Shown piece after piece: positions 59,657 to 64,000 of a stretch of DNA of 64,000 nucleotides. This DNA comes from DATGSL01 sp964645585 (GTDB lineage: Bacteria; Verrucomicrobiota; Verrucomicrobiia; Opitutales; T3Sed10-336). The DNA lies in contig CAZYAN010000005.1 of the NCBI GenBank assembly GCA_964645585.1, forward strand, positions 44,972 through 108,971, in the 5' to 3' direction. Position 1 is the first letter of the stretch. Each line of letters opens with the position of its first letter. Below the pieces are notes generated by a model that was given only the letters and a program-made list of their open reading frames with translations, made no database searches and had not been told where the DNA came from. A program made the translations under genes and the position numbers.

Positions 59657-60793
59657 ATGGATACGAACGCGGAAACGCTGCCAACGCTGCTGAAGGACCT
59701 GATCGCGATTCCGAGCGTGAACCCTTCCTTCGGCGGAACCGGTGAAGCCGAGGTCGCGAATTTCGTTTCCTCCGCGCTGTCCGCCGCCGGAATTGAGCCG
59801 GAGCGTCAGGGGGTTCTTCCGGGCGGCCGCGACAACATCATCGGCCGCGTCGGCGCCGATGACGGTCAGCCTGCCATCTTGCTGGAGGCGCACATGGACA
59901 CCGTCGGGACTGAAGGGTGGCACAGCGAGAATCCATTCGAACCGGTGGAGAAGGACGGACGGATTTACGGCCGGGGAGCTTGCGATACCAAAGCGTCGCT
60001 GGCGGTCTTCCTTGCCCTTGCGGAACATTTCAGCCGCTGCCCCGAAACGTTGCGGCAGCCGCTCGTTTTCGCGGCGTCCATCGATGAAGAAGACGCGCAG
60101 TCCGGAGCGTTTCGACTGATGGAGGCCGGATTGCCGATCGATGGCGCGATTACCGGCGAGCCGACGCGGCTTCGGATCGTGCACGCGCACAAGGGGACTC
60201 TTCGGTTTCGCGTCCGGACCGCGGGAGTAGCCGCGCACAGCGCGTTTCCGGAACGCGGGAAAAACGCGATCGCCGCGATGGCGCCGGTTTTGTCGCGATT
60301 GAATGAATACATGCGTTCACTCGCGGAACGTTCGCCGCATCCAGGACTGGGACGGCCGACAGCGAACATCGGTCTGATCCGGGGCGGGCAAGCGGTCAAC
60401 GTCGTGCCCGACAGTTGCGCGATTGAAATTGATCGGCGGCTGCTGCCGGAAGAAACAGGGGAGGGCGCAATGGCGGAAATCCGCCGGCTGCTGATGGATT
60501 TGCCCGACACGATCGTCGAGGAGCCGCTCGTCGCCCGCAGCGGCCTGGACACACCGGTTGACTCCCCCGTGGCCGCGCGTCTCGCGACGGCGATCTCGAA
60601 TTCGGAAGGAGAGGCGCTGTTCGAAACCGCGCCTTACATGACAAACGCCACGGCTTACGCGGCCGCCGGCATCCCGAGTTTGGTCTTCGGCCCTGGCGAC
60701 ATTGCCCAGGCGCACACTCGCGACGAGTTTATCGAAATCGACCAGCTCATCCGCGCCTTCCGCATATTGAAGCGCTTTCTGAGCAAGGATTGA
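59657..60793 (+). CDS. M20-family deacetylase (ArgE/DapE-like)
   Basis: 378 residues from ATG at 59657. Metal motifs: AILLEAHMDTVGTEGWHSEN (His-x-Asp), IYGRGACDTKASLAVFLALA (bridging Asp), FAASIDEEDAQSGAFRLMEA (Glu-Glu), AITGEPTRLRIVHAHKG, and FGPGDIAQAHTRDEFIEIDQ (C-terminal His). The dimerisation part has RVRTAGVAAHSAFPERGKNA. This fits acetylornithine deacetylase/succinyl-diaminopimelate desuccinylase-type enzymes of the cytoplasm. It lies 211 nt after the aldolase gene on the same strand, perhaps with its own promoter, and is convergent with gntK. It is the third M20 gene in the window. Confidence 0.92.
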   Translation: MDTNAETLPTLLKDLIAIPSVNPSFGGTGEAEVANFVSSALSAAGIEPERQGVLPGGRDNIIGRVGADDGQPAILLEAHMDTVGTEGWHSENPFEPVEKDGRIYGRGACDTKASLAVFLALAEHFSRCPETLRQPLVFAASIDEEDAQSGAFRLMEAGLPIDGAITGEPTRLRIVHAHKGTLRFRVRTAGVAAHSAFPERGKNAIAAMAPVLSRLNEYMRSLAERSPHPGLGRPTANIGLIRGGQAVNVVPDSCAIEIDRRLLPEETGEGAMAEIRRLLMDLPDTIVEEPLVARSGLDTPVDSPVAARLATAISNSEGEALFETAPYMTNATAYAAAGIPSLVFGPGDIAQAHTRDEFIEIDQLIRAFRILKRFLSKD

Positions 60794-60826
60794 CGAGGTG
60801 CCTTCTCTGACCCGCGGCCCGATGGA

Positions 60827-61351
60827 TCAATCGCGGTTTTCTCGTTCGCTCTTCTTCGCGTGCAGCCGTCCGGCAATGTCGCTGATAATGGCATCCGGTG
60901 CTTTCGAAGCGTCCACGGTCCAGGCGTTTTCCGGTTCCTCAAAAGCGGCAAGCTGACTGCTCAGCATCTCCTCCTTCATGAAATGCCCCTTCCGCGCCGT
61001 CAGCCGCTCCGAGAGCAGGGCGGGCGCCGCACGAAGGTAGATGAATTGCACAGGCACCGGAGCGGCCCGCAGAAAATCGCGATACTTCTTCTTTAACGCC
61101 GAGCAGCCAAAAATCGCGCTTCGGCCCGCCGCCGTTTCTTTTTCCATCCGCTTACGGATCCGTTCGAGCCACGGTTTGCGGTCAAGGTCGGTCAACGGAA
61201 TGCCATTGGCCATCTTGGCGATATTCTCAGCTGGATGAAACGAGTCGGCGTCGAAGAACGGCCAATGCAGTTTCTCGGACAACAGGCGGCCAATCGTCGT
61301 CTTGCCCGAACCGCTCACGCCCATCAGCACAAGGATGGTCGGAGCACCCAT
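60827..61351 (-). CDS. gntK: Gluconokinase
   Basis: 174 residues from ATG at 61351; a GTG at 61357 overlaps the upstream stop as GTGA and is equally possible. The P-loop is LVLMGVSGSGKTTIGRLLSE. It continues WPFFDADSFHPAENIAKMAN (sugar site), GIPLTDLDRKPWLERIRKRM, IFGCSALKKKYRDFLR and a lid-like RLTARKGHFMKEEMLSSQLA. These are GntK-family marks; the enzyme phosphorylates gluconate to 6-phosphogluconate. It is coupled to the membrane-protein gene upstream. Gluconate could enter central metabolism in this organism. Confidence 0.92.
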   Translation of the reverse strand: MGAPTILVLMGVSGSGKTTIGRLLSEKLHWPFFDADSFHPAENIAKMANGIPLTDLDRKPWLERIRKRMEKETAAGRSAIFGCSALKKKYRDFLRAAPVPVQFIYLRAAPALLSERLTARKGHFMKEEMLSSQLAAFEEPENAWTVDASKAPDAIISDIAGRLHAKKSERENRD

Positions 61352-61353
61352 GC

Positions 61354-61833
61354 TCACGGCGCCGTCAGCAGCGGAGAGACGGCAATCACGGCCCCGACAA
61401 GAAGTCCATAAACCAGGTGCGCGACGAGATAAGCGGGTCCGCCGGCGAATTGCACTTTTTGCAGATCACCTTCCGGGTTAGAAAGCACCGTTGTCACGAC
61501 GAAGATCAGGCTCATGACGATACCGTGAAACCAGCCGAGACCAAGCCCCACGAAGATGATCGCGGCGGGGTGACTCAGGCCGAAGATTAGAAAGATCGTC
61601 GTATAGATCATCGCGAAGACAATTCCCGCGACGCAGTGAACGAAGGTTCCAGCCAGCACGGCATTTTTGCCCGACCGCACAAAAAGATGACCGAGTGCAA
61701 CCACGAGGTTGGCGCGAGTCCAGCCGACCCGCCCGAACAGGCTGAGAATAAAAACCATTCCCAATGCGCCGATCACCCCCGCCAGCGTGGAGTACAAGAC
61801 GAACTGGACGTTAAACGAAAGCTCGACGTTCAT
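61354..61833 (-). CDS. Four-helix membrane protein of unknown function
   Basis: 159 residues from ATG at 61833. Hydrophobic segments are at about 10-33 (LYSTLAGVIGALGMVFILSL), 58-85 (VLAGTFVHCVAGIVFAMIYT), 87-114 (AIIFVGLGLGWFHGIVMSLI) and 133-155 (AYLVAHLVYGLLVGAVIAVS). A few His and Gly lie in the helices (FVHC, WFHG, AHLVYG). No family is recognised. Its stop overlaps the gluconokinase GTG by 4 nt, so the two genes are coupled. A link to gluconate uptake is possible but unsupported. Confidence 0.8.
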   Translation of the reverse strand: MNVELSFNVQFVLYSTLAGVIGALGMVFILSLFGRVGWTRANLVVALGHLFVRSGKNAVLAGTFVHCVAGIVFAMIYTTIFLIFGLSHPAAIIFVGLGLGWFHGIVMSLIFVVTTVLSNPEGDLQKVQFAGGPAYLVAHLVYGLLVGAVIAVSPLLTAP

Positions 61834-61872
61834 AACGTCATTGAATCGTCTTTTCGACGAAATGGCGAGACT

Positions 61873-62706
61873 CTACCGCACCGCCTTCGAACGTCTCAGG
61901 CTTTCACGGGCGGTTGCGATAGGGATCTCCTGCCTCTCCCGTTCAACGAAAAAGCTGACCGCCTGATACCCGGCCGCCTCAAGGGAGTCCAGCGCCGCCT
62001 CATATCCATCAGCCACCCGCTCAGGCAGATGCGCATCCGCTCCAATTACGACCGGAATTTCGCGCTTGGCCATTTCACGCAGAATCGGCGCGCCGGGGTT
62101 CATTTCCGGAAGCGCCTTGTTGACCCCCGAGGTGTTCAATTCCATCGCTACGCCGGCTTCCGCCACCCGGTCGAGACAGTCGAGCACGTGAGGGAAAATC
62201 CGCTCAAGATCCCATTCATCCGGCGCGAGATTTTTGACGAGGTCCGGATGCGCCATCGTGTCAAACAACCCCGACTCCGCCGCCTGCGCGATGTGCTCGA
62301 AGTAAAGCTTCTGGTACGCGAACCAGTCGCCTTCAAAATAGAGGTCCATGTAATCAGGCACCTGCGGGTGAACCGACCCTAAGATATGATTGAACGGCGC
62401 CCGGCTGTGGAGTTCGCGCAGCCATTTCTCCATCCCGGGAACAAAGTCGCTCTCCATTCCGAGGCGAACGTCGACCCTGCCTTCCCAGGCTTCCTTCGCC
62501 CGGTTCACCAGCGCCAGGTAAGCGTCAAATTCTTCCGGCGCCATCCGAACCCCCGCCGACCAGCCGCCGGGAATCGGATTATGGCAGGTCACAATAATGC
62601 CCTTGAGACCGCGCTGCTCCGCGACAGCCGCATACTCCTCCGGCTCGCCTTCCGCGTGTTTGCACAGGGGAGTGTGCATGTGGGATTCATAAAGAACAGG
62701 AACCAT
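61873..62706 (-). CDS. Histidinol-phosphatase-like PHP-family phosphoesterase
   Basis: 277 residues from ATG at 62706. The PHP domain begins LYESHMHTPLCKHAEGEPEE (H-x-H), with IIVTCHNPIPGGWSAGVRMA, VRLGMESDFVPGMEKWLREL, FNHILGSVHPQVPDYMDLYF, LFDTMAHPDLVKNLAPDEWD and VVIGADAHLPERVADGYEAA. All nine metal-ligand regions of the family appear to be present. The HisK type dephosphorylates histidinol phosphate in histidine synthesis; other PHP phosphatases have different substrates. No his genes are adjacent. It lies 39 nt upstream of the membrane protein, on the same strand, so the three genes down to gntK may form an operon. Confidence 0.88.
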   Translation of the reverse strand: MVPVLYESHMHTPLCKHAEGEPEEYAAVAEQRGLKGIIVTCHNPIPGGWSAGVRMAPEEFDAYLALVNRAKEAWEGRVDVRLGMESDFVPGMEKWLRELHSRAPFNHILGSVHPQVPDYMDLYFEGDWFAYQKLYFEHIAQAAESGLFDTMAHPDLVKNLAPDEWDLERIFPHVLDCLDRVAEAGVAMELNTSGVNKALPEMNPGAPILREMAKREIPVVIGADAHLPERVADGYEAALDSLEAAGYQAVSFFVERERQEIPIATARESLRRSKAVR

Positions 62707-62853
62707 GGCGAATTTTCAGAAAGAGAAAGCGTTTGGCAGAACCGCCCCTATGTCAAACCGCACCCGCCATTACCGGCGATTGGGGCATAAGGGTTGTTGA
62801 TTGATCGTTGATGGTTGCCTGTGTGTCTTCAGCCGCACCTCCGGCCTCTGACC

Positions 62854-63816
62854 TCAGCCCTTCGGCCTCCGGCCTGGATCCTGCTCCCAATCGAGCCCAA
62901 TGTCCTTCCAGCGGCTTTGATGCGTGATCGCTCCGCAGGAAATAAAGTCGAGTCCGATACCCGCCAGCTCCGGCAGCGTGTCGATCGTCACATTACCGCT
63001 CGCCTCCGTGTACGCGCGCCCGCCAATCAAATCCACCGCCCCACGGAGTTCCCTCACAGAGAAATTATCGAGCAGGATAACATCCGCCCCCGCCTCAAGC
63101 ACCGGCCCGATCTGCGCGATTCGATCGACCTCGACTTCGATCACCAATTCCGGCTCCGCCCGGCGCGCCCGCTCCACCGCTTCTCGAAGGCGATCTCCAG
63201 CGGACGCGCCGCCGACCGCCAAATGATTGTCCTTCAGCATTACCCGGTCAAAAAGCCCCAGCCGATGATTCCATCCGCCGCCGCACGCCACCGCGTACTT
63301 TTCAAGCATCCGCCAGCCCGGCATCGTCTTCCGCGTGTCGAGAAGCCGCGTCGACGAGTTCCCAAGCGCCCGGACGTACCCGGCCGTCTCCGTCGCGATT
63401 CCGCTGAGATGCTGAAGAATATTGAGCAATACCCGCTCCGCCTGCAGCAAAATCGATGATCGGCCGCGCAAACGCGCCAGCACATCCCCGCTCTTGGCAT
63501 CGATGCCGTCCCCGACCAGCAGCTCCACCTCGGCTTCACGCCCGTAAACCTCGAGCACCATCGGCACCATTGGCAGACCGCAAACCCGGAGTTCCTCCCG
63601 CGCGACAACCGACGCGACCGCATTCTCCCGCACCGGAACCGCAGCCGTCGTCACGTCCCCGGGCTCGCCCGGCAGCAGCGATGTCCGCAGCCCGGCTCCA
63701 AAAAGATCCTCCTCTCGGGCAAGCTCGATCAAATGCCGCACCCGCGCGGGGTCCAGATCTTCCCACGTCACCCGCCGATACAAATGAGACCGAATAAAAT
63801 CATCGGAACGTTTCAT
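62854..63816 (-). CDS. nadC: Quinolinate phosphoribosyltransferase (nicotinate-nucleotide pyrophosphorylase)
   Basis: 320 residues from ATG at 63816; an upstream start at 63846 is less likely. Family marks are REEDLFGAGLRTSLLPGEPG, GDVTTAAVPV, ERVLLNILQHLSGIATETAG, RLLDTRKTMPGWRMLEKYAV (substrate Arg/Lys), GGGWNHRLGLFDRVMLKDNH, ADVILLDNF and TEASGNVTIDTL. NadC makes nicotinate mononucleotide from quinolinate and PRPP, in NAD synthesis. The last residues (GRRPKG) and the stop are encoded by a CCGGAGGCCGAAGG-type repeat word that continues into the intergenic region. Length is a little above the usual ~290. Confidence 0.95.
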   Translation of the reverse strand: MKRSDDFIRSHLYRRVTWEDLDPARVRHLIELAREEDLFGAGLRTSLLPGEPGDVTTAAVPVRENAVASVVAREELRVCGLPMVPMVLEVYGREAEVELLVGDGIDAKSGDVLARLRGRSSILLQAERVLLNILQHLSGIATETAGYVRALGNSSTRLLDTRKTMPGWRMLEKYAVACGGGWNHRLGLFDRVMLKDNHLAVGGASAGDRLREAVERARRAEPELVIEVEVDRIAQIGPVLEAGADVILLDNFSVRELRGAVDLIGGRAYTEASGNVTIDTLPELAGIGLDFISCGAITHQSRWKDIGLDWEQDPGRRPKG

Positions 63817-63896
63817 CGCTGGATAAATGACAAATTCAATCAGCAAACACTCCCCGCTGAAAGAAGTCTTTGACGTTCGTCCTCAACCCGACCGCA

Positions 63897-63918
63897 GCGC
63901 AAGCCCCCGAGCTTGCGC
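63897..63918. repeat. Small perfect hairpin upstream of nadC
   Basis: GCGCAAGC (63897-63904) pairs with GCTTGCGC (63911-63918) around a 6-nt loop. It lies about 80 nt upstream of the nadC start and 33 nt before the direct repeats at the window end. Confidence 0.5.
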
Positions 63919-63950
63919 GGGCGCCGTTCGCGATTCCATCTCCGCGGTAC

Positions 63951-63996
63951 AGGTTCAGGACATAGGTAACAAAAAAGGTTCAGGACATGGGTAACA
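63951..63996. mobile_element. Probable insertion-sequence end with two direct repeats, truncated by window edge
   Basis: AGGTTCAGGACATAGGTAAC (63951-63970) recurs as AGGTTCAGGACATGGGTAAC (63976-63995), with one mismatch and a 25-nt period. Subterminal repeats of GTTACCYATGTCCTGAACCT type are found at the ends of IS481-like elements, as I recall. The transposase would lie beyond base 64000. Confidence 0.45.
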
Positions 63997-64000
63997 CTTT

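Overview
The window is a stretch of a main bacterial chromosome, roughly 60 % G+C, densely packed with genes on both strands. The gene content fits a free-living, polymer-degrading member of the Verrucomicrobiota or a close PVC relative. The reasons are an enlarged SecA, an AccD whose zinc-ribbon cysteines are replaced, exported proteins with calcium-loop or 'DPDGDGLPNLLEYA' tails, a beta-propeller/cytochrome c fusion, a short 65-residue bS21, and families of intergenic repeat words. The taxonomic call is an inference from protein style, since no rRNA gene is present.

Layout. 1-8026: a truncated secreted BNR-type protein, then a tightly packed five-gene + strand operon (two amidohydrolases, two exported proteins, one of them a large c-type cytochrome fusion, and a calcium-loop exported protein). 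8102-12398: ACT-domain regulator, MerC-like membrane protein, and a comF-accD-folC operon, all on the - strand. 12541-25870: mainly single + strand metabolic genes, namely a Gfo/Idh-type oxidoreductase, a heparinase II/III-like lyase, a DUF1338/HglS-type dioxygenase, an AEC transporter, an M20 peptidase, a two-motif aspartic-protease-like protein, and a 1154-residue protein that resembles PPi-dependent PEP carboxykinase. 25901-35935: a - strand block with lnt, secA, prmC, prfA, small proteins and a UDP-glucuronate decarboxylase. 36216-38312: a charged exported protein and a deoxyhypusine-synthase-like enzyme. 38487-45394: folP-folB-folK, an M20 peptidase and dnaE. 45553-49921: rpsU, a TIM-barrel isomerase, a large exported toroid protein and tRNA-Lys. 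50162-56439: a lipoprotein dipeptidase, mutY, an amtB-glnK pair behind a sigma-54-type promoter, and a Na/Pi cotransporter. 56611-59445: a divergent TetR / epimerase / DapA-family cassette with a candidate operator. 59657-63816: an M20 peptidase, gluconokinase, a membrane protein, a PHP phosphatase and nadC. The last 50 bases hold two direct repeats that look like the end of an insertion sequence.

Two themes recur. First, exported or catabolic enzymes for carbohydrates and peptides are scattered among core genes. Second, the intergenic DNA carries several repeat families: a ~76-bp two-hairpin element in three copies, CACGAAT words, and purine-rich words. These run up to or into the 3' ends of genes, and they supply the last codons of prmC and nadC and the stop codon of the UDP-glucuronate decarboxylase gene. 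I saw no CRISPR array, prophage, toxin-antitoxin pair or rRNA gene.
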